Assembly (NCBI GenBank): GCA_046330935.1
Contig: JAXLRU010000004.1
Coordinates: forward strand, 664,304 to 728,303
DNA from: JAXLRU01 sp046330935
GTDB lineage: Bacteria; Actinomycetota; Actinomycetes; Actinomycetales; Kineosporiaceae
Direction: 5' to 3'
DNA: 64,000 bases
Part shown: positions 53,473-61,449 of the stretch, in pieces
How positions within the stretch are numbered: the stretch's first letter is position 1
Layout of the letters: every line of letters starts with the position of its first letter
Program-made: the position numbers and the translations under genes
Notes under the pieces: model-generated
What the model was told of the DNA's origin: nothing
The model's database searches: none
Seen by the model: the letters and a program-made list of their open reading frames with translations, nothing else

Positions 53473-54762
53473 TCAGCCCCATCGCCCGGGGTTGACCACC
53501 GCTCCGAGGCCCCGCCGCCGCGGCAGCCCCGCGGCGCCGATGAGCCGGAAGGCGGCCTCCCGCGCCCCCACGACGCCCGGCACGACCGCGGCCGCGATCG
53601 CCCCGCTGACCCTGGGGGCCGCCACCGACGTCCCCGACCACACCGCGTACCCGTCGAACGTCACGGGCTCGGGGGGCAGGGGCCGCTCCAGGCAGGGCTT
53701 GTGCGAGCCGTCCATCGCCTGGGGCATCGCCTTCTCGACCCGCACGAAGGTGGAGACGCCGTCGACACCGGGGGCGCAGGCGTCCACCCAGGTGCCGGTG
53801 TTGGTGAAGCACGCGGGCTTCTCGCCGTCCAGGGCGCCGACCCCGATCACGCCCTTGGCGGCCGCCGGGTAGAACGGCGTCGACCGGGCGTCGTTGCCCG
53901 CCGCCGCGACGACCACCGTGTCGGGCCACTCCTCGCGCAGGCGCGCGAGCGCCGCCTCGGTGGCCATCAGCGTCGACCCGGGGTGGACGTACCCCCCGAG
54001 GGAGAGGTTGACGACGTCGACCGGCTTGATCGTGTCCAGCGCGGTGTGGATGAGGTCGGCGAGGGTGACGTCGTCGATCTCGCCGTCGGGCCCGACCCGG
54101 CCCGCGTGGATCACCTCGGCCTTCGGGGCGTGCTGCAGCACCACGCCGGTGACGAAGGCGCCGTGACCGGCGTACCAGGGCAGCTCCCCCGACGGCAGCA
54201 GGGCCGGGGGGTCGGCCCGCACCGAGGCGGCGTCCAGCGGGGTGACCCGCCCGGCCAGCCACGGGTGCTCGGGGTCGAGGGGGGTGTCGACGACGAGCGC
54301 GCGCACCCCGGCCCCCGGCAGCGGCTCGCCCGGGTCCTGCGGGCGCAGCGGCTCGGCGGGCGCGGGCGGCACCGTCGTCCGGAAGATCCGCACGTGCATG
54401 GTGCCCCACAGCACGTGGTGGGGGGCCACCCGCAGCGGGTCGGGGAAGCGGTCGTGCGGCAGGTCCCGGATCTCCTCGAGGACCCGCGGAATGTCGCGCC
54501 CCTCGCCGCGCGTGGCCAGCGTCACCAGCGCCAGGCCGCCGGGCAGCTCCCGCAGGTCGCGGATCTCGACGACCGACGGCAGCAGCGGCAGGGCCTCGCG
54601 CAGCCGTTCGAGGTCCCCCACCTCGACGACGAGTTCGGCCAGGCGGAAGCCGTAGTCGCCGTAGCGGTCACCCGCCCGCCCGACGCCGGGGGGCAGGGGC
54701 GTGCGCCGGGGACGCTGCTCCTGCGGCTGGGCGGGGTCGCGGTCCGGCTCCGGTGCGGTCAT
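53473..54762 (-). CDS. cytoplasmic-type subtilisin-like serine protease (S8)
   Basis: A 429-residue S8 protease. The catalytic triad is complete: D159 (VRALVVDTPLD), H200 (AGHGAFVTGVV) and S379 (WSGTSVAAPRVSG), with the oxyanion Asn N290 (VAAAGNDA). The first about 150 residues form a separate domain (LAELVVEVGDLERLREALPL…PHHVLWG) that may be an inhibitory or substrate-binding pro-region. There is no signal peptide or membrane anchor, which is unusual for the family and implies action inside the cell. GGAGG lies 5 nt before the ATG at 54762. Divergent from the TPR-CHAT gene; both probably act in one pathway with the sigma factor at 57.7 kb. Confidence 0.92.
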   Translation of the reverse strand: MTAPEPDRDPAQPQEQRPRRTPLPPGVGRAGDRYGDYGFRLAELVVEVGDLERLREALPLLPSVVEIRDLRELPGGLALVTLATRGEGRDIPRVLEEIRDLPHDRFPDPLRVAPHHVLWGTMHVRIFRTTVPPAPAEPLRPQDPGEPLPGAGVRALVVDTPLDPEHPWLAGRVTPLDAASVRADPPALLPSGELPWYAGHGAFVTGVVLQHAPKAEVIHAGRVGPDGEIDDVTLADLIHTALDTIKPVDVVNLSLGGYVHPGSTLMATEAALARLREEWPDTVVVAAAGNDARSTPFYPAAAKGVIGVGALDGEKPACFTNTGTWVDACAPGVDGVSTFVRVEKAMPQAMDGSHKPCLERPLPPEPVTFDGYAVWSGTSVAAPRVSGAIAAAVVPGVVGAREAAFRLIGAAGLPRRRGLGAVVNPGRWG

Positions 54763-54936
54763 GGGGGCCTCCGGCCAGGTCGGTCCGCGGCACCCGCGGA
54801 ACCTCGTGCGAGTCGGGCGACGCTGCCACGATGGGGAGGCAGCGGTCAGCCCGGCAGGAGTGGGACGTCCGTGCGCTGATACGACCGGACCGGGAGAACT
54901 CTGCCAGGTGACGATCACGGAAGGCGGCGGATCGGC

Positions 54937-57768
54937 ATGACTGCCACGCGGGCCGACCCCCTCGCCCGCGCCCGCGACGTCCTCGTGCTCACCGCCCAGG
55001 ACCCCGAGGCGGCGGCCGAGGCGGCGGGGCGGCTGCTGCACGAGTGCGGCCTCGACCCCGCGGCGGCGGCCGTGGCCCGCTGCGCGCTCGGCCAGGCGGC
55101 GCTGTACCTCGGACAGGTGGCGACGGCCGAGCAGGAGATCGAGGAGGCGGTCCGGGCGCTGCGCCGGCAGCGGCGGCGCGCCGGGTCGCCCGCGGGCGGC
55201 GAGCTCGCCCCCGACGTCGCCCCCGACCTCGGCCGGGCGCTGCTCGCGCGGGCCGTCGTCCACCTGCAGCGCGACCGGTTGCCCGCCGCTCGGCGCGACC
55301 TCACCCTCGCCCGGGACCTCCTCGACGACCCCGCCGACGAGCAGCGCCTGCACGCCTACACGGCGACGCTGGCCTACCAGGCCGGGCGCCTGGAGGAGGC
55401 GGCGCAGGGCTGGACCCGGCTCGTGGAGGTCCTCGCCCGCACGGGCACGGAGTCCGACCGGTGGGCGACCGCCGTGCACAACCGCGCGCTCATCCTGGAA
55501 CGCCTCGGCCGCGACGACGAGGCGGTCCGCGACCTCACGCTGGCCTCGGCGATGTTCGCGCGGCTGGGCATCGAGGACGGCGTCGCGACCGCCCGCACCC
55601 ACCTCGGCTGGATGGCCGCGCGCCGCGGGGACGTCGTCGCCGCGCTGGAGCACTTCGCGTCGCTGGCCGGCGCCGACGACGACGACGTCGACGCCTACGT
55701 GCTCACGCACCTCGCCGCGGGCCTGCTGTCGGCGGGGCTGCTGCCCGAGGCGTGGGACGCCGGACGGCGCGCGGCGGCGATCCTCGACCGCCAGGCGGCC
55801 ACCGTGCCCGCCGCGCACGCGCTGCTGCACGCCTGCGAGGCGGCGGTCGGGATGGGCGACGTCACGGCCGTCCGCGACCTCGCCACCGAGCTGCTGCGGC
55901 GCAGGCCCTCCCCCGCCCTGCTCGCGATGGCGCAGTTCCTGCTGCTGCGCGCCGACGCCCTGGACGCGCCGGCGGGCACAGGCACCGCAACGGGCACCGC
56001 AACGGGCACCGCAACGGGCACCGCAACGGGCACGGCAACGGGCACGAGCACGGCGAGGGCGGCCGCGGCCGCGGGCATCCCGCCGGCGCAGCTGTTGCGC
56101 CGCGCCCGGCGGGTGGAACGTGCCCTGGCGGCGGCGGGCTGGAACGCGGACGCGCTGCGGGCGCGGCTGCTCGCGGCGCGGCTGGCCGTCGCCGCCGGCC
56201 GCACCGCCGACGCGCGCCGACTGCTGCGCCTGGATCCCTCGGTCCGGTCCCGGGGCCCGCTGGAGCTGCGCTGCGCGGCCTGGCACGCGCAGGCGATGCT
56301 GCACGTCGCGGACGGCGACCGGCGGGGGGCGGCGCGTGCGGTCCGGCACGGGCTGGCGGCGGTGGACGCCCAACGCGCAGGTCTGGGAGCCGGGGAGCTG
56401 CGGGCGACCATCTCGGGCCACGGGCAGGAGCTGGCCCGCCTCGGGATCCGGCTGGCGGTCGAGGACGCCGACGCGCGGGCCGTCCTCGTGGCCGCGGAGC
56501 GCTGGCGGGCCGCCGCGCTGCTGTCCCCGCCCGCGCGGCCACCGGCGGACCCCCTGTGGGCGGCCGACCTCGCGCGGTTGCGGCAGGTGGGGGCGCAGCT
56601 GAGGGCGGCGACGGTGGCGGGCACCGACACCGGGCGGCTGCGCGCGCGTCAGGCCACGCTGGAGGCGGCCGTGCGCCGCCGCGCCCGGCTGGTCCGGGGG
56701 GAGGCGGGGGCGGCAGGCAACGCCCCGCGGCTCGACGTCGCGGCGCTGCGCCGCGCCCTCGGGGAGCGCCTGCTCGTGGAGTTCGTCGTCGACGGCGAGG
56801 ACCTGCTCGCCGTCACGCTGGGCGAGGGGTTGCCGCCCCGCCTGCACCGGCTCGGCCCCGTGGCGGCGCCGCTGCACGAGGTGGGCTCGCTGCACTTCGC
56901 GCTGCGGCTGCTCGGCGGTGCCGGGCCGAGCGCGATGGCCCCCAGCGCCCGGCACCTGGCGCGCGACGCGGCGGCCCGGCTCGACGCGCTCGTCCTCGCA
57001 CCCCTGCTCGAGCGGCTGGGGGGTGAGGGGCGCACCCGCCCGCTGGTAGTCGTCCCGACCGGCGGGCTGCACGCCGTCCCGTGGTCGGTGCTGCCGTCGG
57101 CGGCCGGGCGCCCGCTCACGGCGTCACCGTCGGCCGTGCTGTGGGCGCGGGCGGCGGCCCTGCCGCGGCCCGGGCCGGCCGGTGCCGGCGACGACCCGAC
57201 CGATCACGGGAGTGAGGCGGGGGGCGGCGCGCTGCTGGTGGCGGGGCCGGGGCTCACCCACGCCCCGGCCGAGGTGGAGGCGGTTGCCGCGCACCTGCCG
57301 GGCGCGACGCGGCTGGCGGCTGCGGACGCGAGCGTCGAGCGGGTGCTCGCGGGGATGGACGGCGCGCGCCTCGCGCACCTGGCCACGCACGGCAGCTTCC
57401 GCGCCGACAACCCGCTCTTCTCGTCCTTGCGCCTGTCGGACGGCCCGCTGACGGTGTACGACCTGCAGGGACTGCGCCGGGCGCCCGCCCTGACCGTGCT
57501 GTCGGCCTGCGACGTCGGGATGTCCCACGTGCGGGCCGGCGACGAGGTGCTGGGCGTCGTCGCCGCCCTGCTGGGGCTGGGCGGGGCGACGCTGGTGGCC
57601 TCCGTGCTGCCCGTCCGCGACGCCGAGGTCGCGGGGCTGATGGCCGGGTTGCACGCCGGGCTGGCCGCAGGGCTGGGGCCCTCAGCAGCCCTGGCCGCGG
57701 CGCGGCAGCGGATGGACGACGACGCCGCCCTGGCCACCGCGGGCATGACCTGCTTCGGCGCGGGCTGA
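54937..57768 (+). CDS. TPR-CHAT caspase-like protease
   Basis: A 943-residue protein. The first about 600 residues are helical tetratricopeptide-like repeats (for example RALLARAVVHLQRDRLPAARRDLTLA, ATAVHNRALILERLGRDDEAVRDL), broken by a Gly-Thr-Ala-Thr repeat tract (about 347-372). The C-terminal CHAT domain (about 650-943) carries the caspase-type dyad H818 (LATHGSF) and C858 (LSACDVG), preceded by PLVVVPTGGLHAVPWSVLP. CHAT proteases are activated by partner or ligand binding to the repeats. ATG at 54937; the ribosome site is weak. No membrane segment. Its 3' end overlaps the convergent sigma-factor gene by 87 bp. Confidence 0.92.
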   Translation: MTATRADPLARARDVLVLTAQDPEAAAEAAGRLLHECGLDPAAAAVARCALGQAALYLGQVATAEQEIEEAVRALRRQRRRAGSPAGGELAPDVAPDLGRALLARAVVHLQRDRLPAARRDLTLARDLLDDPADEQRLHAYTATLAYQAGRLEEAAQGWTRLVEVLARTGTESDRWATAVHNRALILERLGRDDEAVRDLTLASAMFARLGIEDGVATARTHLGWMAARRGDVVAALEHFASLAGADDDDVDAYVLTHLAAGLLSAGLLPEAWDAGRRAAAILDRQAATVPAAHALLHACEAAVGMGDVTAVRDLATELLRRRPSPALLAMAQFLLLRADALDAPAGTGTATGTATGTATGTATGTATGTSTARAAAAAGIPPAQLLRRARRVERALAAAGWNADALRARLLAARLAVAAGRTADARRLLRLDPSVRSRGPLELRCAAWHAQAMLHVADGDRRGAARAVRHGLAAVDAQRAGLGAGELRATISGHGQELARLGIRLAVEDADARAVLVAAERWRAAALLSPPARPPADPLWAADLARLRQVGAQLRAATVAGTDTGRLRARQATLEAAVRRRARLVRGEAGAAGNAPRLDVAALRRALGERLLVEFVVDGEDLLAVTLGEGLPPRLHRLGPVAAPLHEVGSLHFALRLLGGAGPSAMAPSARHLARDAAARLDALVLAPLLERLGGEGRTRPLVVVPTGGLHAVPWSVLPSAAGRPLTASPSAVLWARAAALPRPGPAGAGDDPTDHGSEAGGGALLVAGPGLTHAPAEVEAVAAHLPGATRLAAADASVERVLAGMDGARLAHLATHGSFRADNPLFSSLRLSDGPLTVYDLQGLRRAPALTVLSACDVGMSHVRAGDEVLGVVAALLGLGGATLVASVLPVRDAEVAGLMAGLHAGLAAGLGPSAALAAARQRMDDDAALATAGMTCFGAG
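55981..56052 (+). repeat. 12-bp tandem repeat inside the CHAT gene
   Basis: Four perfect copies of GGCACCGCAACG and two variant copies encode Gly-Thr-Ala-Thr units. Unit length is a multiple of three, so copy-number change would keep the frame and only alter a flexible linker between repeat blocks. Confidence 0.9.
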
Positions 57769-58704
57769 GCCGGCGGCGCCCGGTGCACCCGGTCGCCCCG
57801 GAAGGCGGACGGGCTGAGCCGTGCGGACGGGCTGAGCGGAGGACCAGGACGACGGGCGGGGGCGCCACAGCGCAGCCTCGACGCTGCGGGTGCACAGCAG
57901 CACCTCGGCGGGCAGCGAGTCGTCGGGGTCGAGGACGCAGGCGGGGCAGGCCCCCACGTGACGGCGGGCGCGCTGCAGGAGCGTGGGCGAGGGCTGGTCG
58001 AGGATCGCGACGAGGGTGGGGCAGCCGTGACGGCGCGCGGCGCGGGCCACACGCCGCGCGTCGTCGAGCCGCGCCCTCGACCTCAGCACGCGCACGGCCG
58101 CGTGGCCGAGCGTGATGCCGAGCCGGTGGGCGAGTTCCGCACGGTCGATCGCCCCGCGCCGCTCCAACGCCCACGCGCGCAGGACGGCGCGGTCGGCGTC
58201 GGCGAGCAGGCCCACGGCGTCGCAGACCTCGCGCACCTGGCGGGCCAGCGCCCACCGCGCCTCACCGGTGTGTCGGGGGTCGGCGCCCGGGTCCTGCACG
58301 TGCACGGCGTCGTCCAGCGGCACCAGCCGCGCACCGGCCCGGCGCCGCCCGCGCCGGCGGTCGCGGACCTGACGCATGGTGATCGCCACGAGCCAGGACC
58401 GCAGGCACGAGGGGTCGCGCAGCGTGCCGAGGTTGGCGACCACGCGGACCATGACGTCCTGGACGACGTCGTCGAGCGCGGCGAGGTCGCCGTCGGCGCT
58501 CAACGCCCGTCCGGCGATGCCGCGCACCAGCGGGAGGTAGTCGTCGAGCAGGGAGGCGAGCGCCCGCGCGTCCCCGCCCTGGGCTGCCAGCACCGTCGCG
58601 ACCTCGAGGTCGGCGGCCGGCTGGTCGAAGGGCTCGTCGCCCGGCTGCTCGAACGGCTCGGCCGCCGGTTCGCGCACGACGGGCGGCAGGGGCTGCACCG
58701 ACAT
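57682..58704 (-). CDS. ECF-type RNA polymerase sigma factor with C-terminal HxxxCxxC
   Basis: A 340-residue sigma-70-family factor. Region 2 lies at about 40-115 (ALASLLDDYLPLVRGIAGRAL…DDVVQDVMVRVVANLGTLRDPSCLRSWLVAITMRQVRDR) and region 4 at about 165-215 (ADADRAVLRAWALERRGAIDRAELAHRLGITLGHAAVRVLRSRARL). After it comes HGCPTLVAILDQ and HVGACPAC (249-256), a zinc-type HxxxCxxC motif like that of zinc anti-sigma domains, then a Pro/Ala-rich tail to 340. ATG at 58704 has GGAGG 5 nt upstream. Convergent with the CHAT gene and overlapping it; no separate anti-sigma gene is next to it. Likely a pathway-specific regulator controlled post-translationally. Confidence 0.88.
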   Translation of the reverse strand: MSVQPLPPVVREPAAEPFEQPGDEPFDQPAADLEVATVLAAQGGDARALASLLDDYLPLVRGIAGRALSADGDLAALDDVVQDVMVRVVANLGTLRDPSCLRSWLVAITMRQVRDRRRGRRRAGARLVPLDDAVHVQDPGADPRHTGEARWALARQVREVCDAVGLLADADRAVLRAWALERRGAIDRAELAHRLGITLGHAAVRVLRSRARLDDARRVARAARRHGCPTLVAILDQPSPTLLQRARRHVGACPACVLDPDDSLPAEVLLCTRSVEAALWRPRPSSWSSAQPVRTAQPVRLPGRPGAPGAAGSARAEAGHARGGQGGVVVHPLPRRGQGC

Positions 58705-58789
58705 CTGGACCTCCACCGGGGCGGGGCGGGCGGCACGGGCCGACCGCCGAGCAGGTGGGCGGAGCGCGTCGTCGCCCCGCCACGACCCT

Positions 58790-58817
58790 CAGTCGCGCGA
58801 GGGCCGCGAAAGGTTGT
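58790..58817 (-). promoter_or_regulatory. candidate ECF promoter of the sigma gene
   Basis: ACAACC (58812-58817, minus strand) and CGACTG (58790-58795) are spaced by 16 bp, an ECF-like layout that could be recognised by the sigma factor itself. A related GGAACC-N14-CGACG pair precedes the CHAT gene (around 54800-54825). Confidence 0.35.
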
Positions 58818-58832
58818 CGGTGATTTCCCGGT

Positions 58833-60137
58833 TCATCGCAGCGGGTTCCAGCCGTCGCCACCGGCCAGGTAGCGCTCGGGGGTGTAGGCCCACGCCTGCG
58901 CGTCGGACAGCTGCGGCCGGTTGCCGTTCACCTGTGCCCCGGGGCCGGTGTTGCGGTACTCGAGGAAGCGCGCCGAGCGCCACGTGGCGGGCGACATGTC
59001 GATCCACGGCTGGGACGAGGCGATCGAGGAGTCGAGGTAGGTCTCGCGGTAGAGCACCTGCGCGCCCTGGCGCCACGGCCGCCCGAGCTGGGTGCCGCCG
59101 GGCGCCACGCCCGTCACCTGGGACCGGTAGATCAGCAATCCGTACTGCTGGGAGGTGTCCGTGCCGGCAGCCGTCACGGGCGCCGCGGCCGCGCGCTTCT
59201 GGTGCAGCGTGCAGCGGTCGAACACGGCCACCCCGCCGCCGAACACGAAGTCGACCATGCCCTCGATGTAGGAGTCGACGACGTAGGCGCGCGCGGGGGT
59301 GTTGACGAGCAGCGTGTCCTGGTCGCCGAGCAGCCGGACGTCCTCCAGCACCGTGCGGTCCCCGGCCAGGTGCAGGGCGAGCGCCTGGTCCTGGTTGCTG
59401 GCGTTGCTGTTCTCGTCGAAATCGTTGGCGACCGTGAGGTTGGACAGGCCGACGTCCGCGCCGCGGACGAACATCGTGGCGCTGTTGAACGTGCCGTGGG
59501 TGTCGTTGCTGTGGTTCTCCACGATCACGACGTCCGACGGCGAGGCGCCCAGACCCTTCAGCGTGATCCGGGGTTTGTCCACCGACACCACGCCCCGGTA
59601 GGTGCCGGGCTTGATCGTGATCACGACGCGGGAGGTCGGGTTGGACGGGGCGGCGTCCAGCGCCGCCTGGATGGTGCGGTAGGTCCCCGTGCCGTCGGCT
59701 GCGACGACGGGACGGGTGCTCGTCGTGGTCGGCGGCACCGATGTCGTGGGCGGCACCGACGTGGTCGGCGGCAGCGAGGTGGTCGGCGGCACCGACGTCG
59801 TGGGCGGCACCGACGTCGTCGGGGGCACCGATGTCGTGGGCGGCACCGAGGTGGTCGCGGGCGCGCACTTGCGGGTGTTCTTGCACGAACGCCTGGTCGA
59901 GCGCGACTTCTTGGTGGACTTCTTGGTCCGCGCCGCTGCGGCAGCGCGGTCGGGCCCGGCCCCGCCGTCGGGCGCGGTCGACGACGTCGTGGGCCCGGCG
60001 ACCGTCCGGGACGCGCTGGGGCCCGCGGGAACGGCGGCGGCGATGCCCGCGCAGGTGCCCGCCGTCATCACAGCGGCCACGAGTGCCACCGTCGTCCTGC
60101 GCCCGCGTGCCCGCACCTGCGACCCGGTCGTCGTCAT
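58833..60137 (-). CDS. secreted pectinesterase (carbohydrate esterase family 8)
   Basis: A 434-residue secreted enzyme that removes methyl esters from pectin. Signal peptide about 1-37; residues 69-92 are Lys/Arg-rich with two cysteines (C85, C91); 94-141 are eight TSVPPT-type repeats; about 144-434 are the beta-helical catalytic domain. Landmarks: TIKPGTYRGVV, QDQALALHL, LLGDQDTLL (catalytic Asp), MVDFVFGGG (second Asp) and LGRPWR (Arg). The basic two-Cys spacer parallels that of the GH6 enzyme at 6.3 kb. AGGAGGAGG precedes the ATG at 60137. Stands alone between sigma and TetR genes. Confidence 0.95.
   Translation of the reverse strand: MTTTGSQVRARGRRTTVALVAAVMTAGTCAGIAAAVPAGPSASRTVAGPTTSSTAPDGGAGPDRAAAAARTKKSTKKSRSTRRSCKNTRKCAPATTSVPPTTSVPPTTSVPPTTSVPPTTSLPPTTSVPPTTSVPPTTTSTRPVVAADGTGTYRTIQAALDAAPSNPTSRVVITIKPGTYRGVVSVDKPRITLKGLGASPSDVVIVENHSNDTHGTFNSATMFVRGADVGLSNLTVANDFDENSNASNQDQALALHLAGDRTVLEDVRLLGDQDTLLVNTPARAYVVDSYIEGMVDFVFGGGVAVFDRCTLHQKRAAAAPVTAAGTDTSQQYGLLIYRSQVTGVAPGGTQLGRPWRQGAQVLYRETYLDSSIASSQPWIDMSPATWRSARFLEYRNTGPGAQVNGNRPQLSDAQAWAYTPERYLAGGDGWNPLR
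59727..59852 (-). repeat. 18-bp tandem repeats encoding the TSVPPT linker
   Basis: About seven degenerate 18-bp units encode a Thr/Ser/Pro hexapeptide linker between the basic spacer and the pectinesterase domain. Flexible, probably glycosylated. Confidence 0.85.
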
Positions 60138-60229
60138 CGACGCCTCCTCCTGCGCTCGCGGCCCGGCGCCGCGTCCTCGTGCCAGGAGACGCGGGCTTCG
60201 GGCCGCGATGACAGGTGCGCGGCGCGGAT

Positions 60230-60886
60230 TCAGTCGGCGATGCCGCCCAGCAGGAGGTCGGCGGTCAGCGTGGGGTCCTGGTCGTGCAGCAGCCGCGGGA
60301 CGGCGCGTGCCAGCTGGAGGTTGCCCACGTAGGCGGCGTAGAGGGCGACGGCCGCGGCGCGGGAGCGGGCGTCGTCGGGCGCGAGGCCCCGCTCGGCCCG
60401 CGCCTGTGCCACCAGCTGCGCCACGTAGGCCACACGCCGGTGCACGACGCGGTCCAGGGCCGCGGCGACCAGGGGCTCCTGCGGGCAGGCGGCGAAGAGG
60501 TCGAGCTCGGCGGTGGCCCCCGAGCGGGGGGTGGTGACGACGGACAGCAGCCGGCGCAGGCGCTCCTGCGCGCTCCCGCCGGCGGCCTCGTTGGCGTCGA
60601 TCACCTCCGCGGTCGCCCGCTCCTCCCAGCGGTCGAGGGCGGCGCCGAGCAGGTCGGCCCGCGAGGAGAAGTGCCAGTAGAAGGAGCCCTTGGTGACGCC
60701 GAGCTCGGCGGCCAGCCGCTCGACGCCGACGCGCGCGGGACCCCCCTCGCGCAGGGCCGCGCTCGCGGCGTCGACCCACGCCTCGCGGTCCAGGCGTGCC
60801 CCTCCCTTGCGCCGGGAGGGCCCGCCCTCGCCCTCTCGGGGCGCGCGCTCACGGCCGGAGGGATCGGGACCGGGGGACGTCGTCAC
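60230..60886 (-). CDS. TetR-family transcriptional regulator
   Basis: A 218-residue TetR protein with a helix-turn-helix (AALREGGPARVGVERLAAELGVTKGSFYWHFSSRADLL) and an all-helical ligand-binding domain. The first about 30 residues are Pro/Gly/Arg-rich. GTG at 60886 follows a TAGCGT -10 box (60894-60899) with 7-nt spacing, and that box lies inside a nested palindrome shared with the divergent DUF2867 gene, so autorepression and repression of the neighbour are likely. Ligand unknown. Confidence 0.93.
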   Translation of the reverse strand: MTTSPGPDPSGRERAPREGEGGPSRRKGGARLDREAWVDAASAALREGGPARVGVERLAAELGVTKGSFYWHFSSRADLLGAALDRWEERATAEVIDANEAAGGSAQERLRRLLSVVTTPRSGATAELDLFAACPQEPLVAAALDRVVHRRVAYVAQLVAQARAERGLAPDDARSRAAAVALYAAYVGNLQLARAVPRLLHDQDPTLTADLLLGGIAD

Positions 60887-60889
60887 GCT

Positions 60890-60930
60890 CCATACGCTAC
60901 GGTACGGACACTCCGTACCCCTTCGTATGG
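60890..60930. promoter_or_regulatory. nested palindromic TetR operator
   Basis: Two inverted repeats share one dyad centre (60910): inner GGTACGGA-N3-TCCGTACC (60901-60919) and outer CCATACG…CGTATGG (60890-60896/60924-60930). The operator covers the TetR -10 box (60894-60899) and sits just upstream of the DUF2867 gene's GGGAGG ribosome site, so it can control both divergent genes. Confidence 0.8.
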
Positions 60931-60945
60931 ATACCGGGAGGACCC

Positions 60946-61449
60946 ATGACCGGCACCGCCCCCGCCCTGCGCTCGCTCGCCTTCGCCGACATCCCCCGCC
61001 CCGACCACGCCGACGTCGCGATCGCCGCCATCCCCGCCGACGCCCCGACCGACCCGCGGCTGTGGGCGGAGACGATCTTCGGGCTCGGATCGATGCCCCC
61101 GCTCGTGCGCGGCCTCCTCACGCTCCGTCAGGCCCTGGTGCCGCTGCTCGGGCTGCGCCCCTCGCCCCGCGACACCTTCGCCGTCCGCGAGGTCGTCGGC
61201 GAGGAGGCGCTCATCGCCGCCGACGAACCGCACCTCGACTTCCGCGTCGGCGTCGGCGTGGACGCCCAGGCCCGCCTCGTGCGGGTGACGACGGCGGTGC
61301 GGCTCAAGGGCCTGCGCGGGCGGCTCTACTTCGCGCCCGTGCGCCCGGCGCACGCCCTGATCACCCAGGCCATGCTGCGCAGCGCCGTCCGGCAGCTGGC
61401 CGGACCGCAGGTCAGCCGGCGCCCACCCCGGCAGGCACGGCCATCGTGA
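60946..61449 (+). CDS. DUF2867 family protein
   Basis: A 167-residue protein of the DUF2867 (START-like/SRPBCC-related) type: IPRPDHADVAIAAIPADAPTDPRLWAETIFG, PPLVRGLLTLRQALVPLLGL, FAVREVVGEEALIAADEPHLDFRVGVGVDA and the C-terminal RLYFAPVRPAHALITQAML. GGGAGG lies 5 nt before the ATG at 60946. Controlled, most likely, by the divergent TetR. Function unknown. Its 3' end overlaps the histidine kinase gene by 38 bp on the other strand. Confidence 0.88.
   Translation: MTGTAPALRSLAFADIPRPDHADVAIAAIPADAPTDPRLWAETIFGLGSMPPLVRGLLTLRQALVPLLGLRPSPRDTFAVREVVGEEALIAADEPHLDFRVGVGVDAQARLVRVTTAVRLKGLRGRLYFAPVRPAHALITQAMLRSAVRQLAGPQVSRRPPRQARPS

Noticed and set aside
54701..54940. Small plus-strand ORF ending in an ATGA overlap with the CHAT start
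   Set aside because: No promoter or ribosome site supports it and most of it is antisense to the S8 N-terminus. The last codons could be a mini-leader, but evidence is too thin.
54763..57072. Minus-strand frame that extends the S8 protease upstream by about 770 codons
   Set aside because: It is antisense to the TPR-CHAT gene and low in complexity. The ATG at 54762 has a good ribosome site and gives a complete S8 protein.
59727..59852. CRISPR-like short repeats
   Set aside because: They are in-frame 18-bp units that code for a TSVPPT linker, with no spacers.
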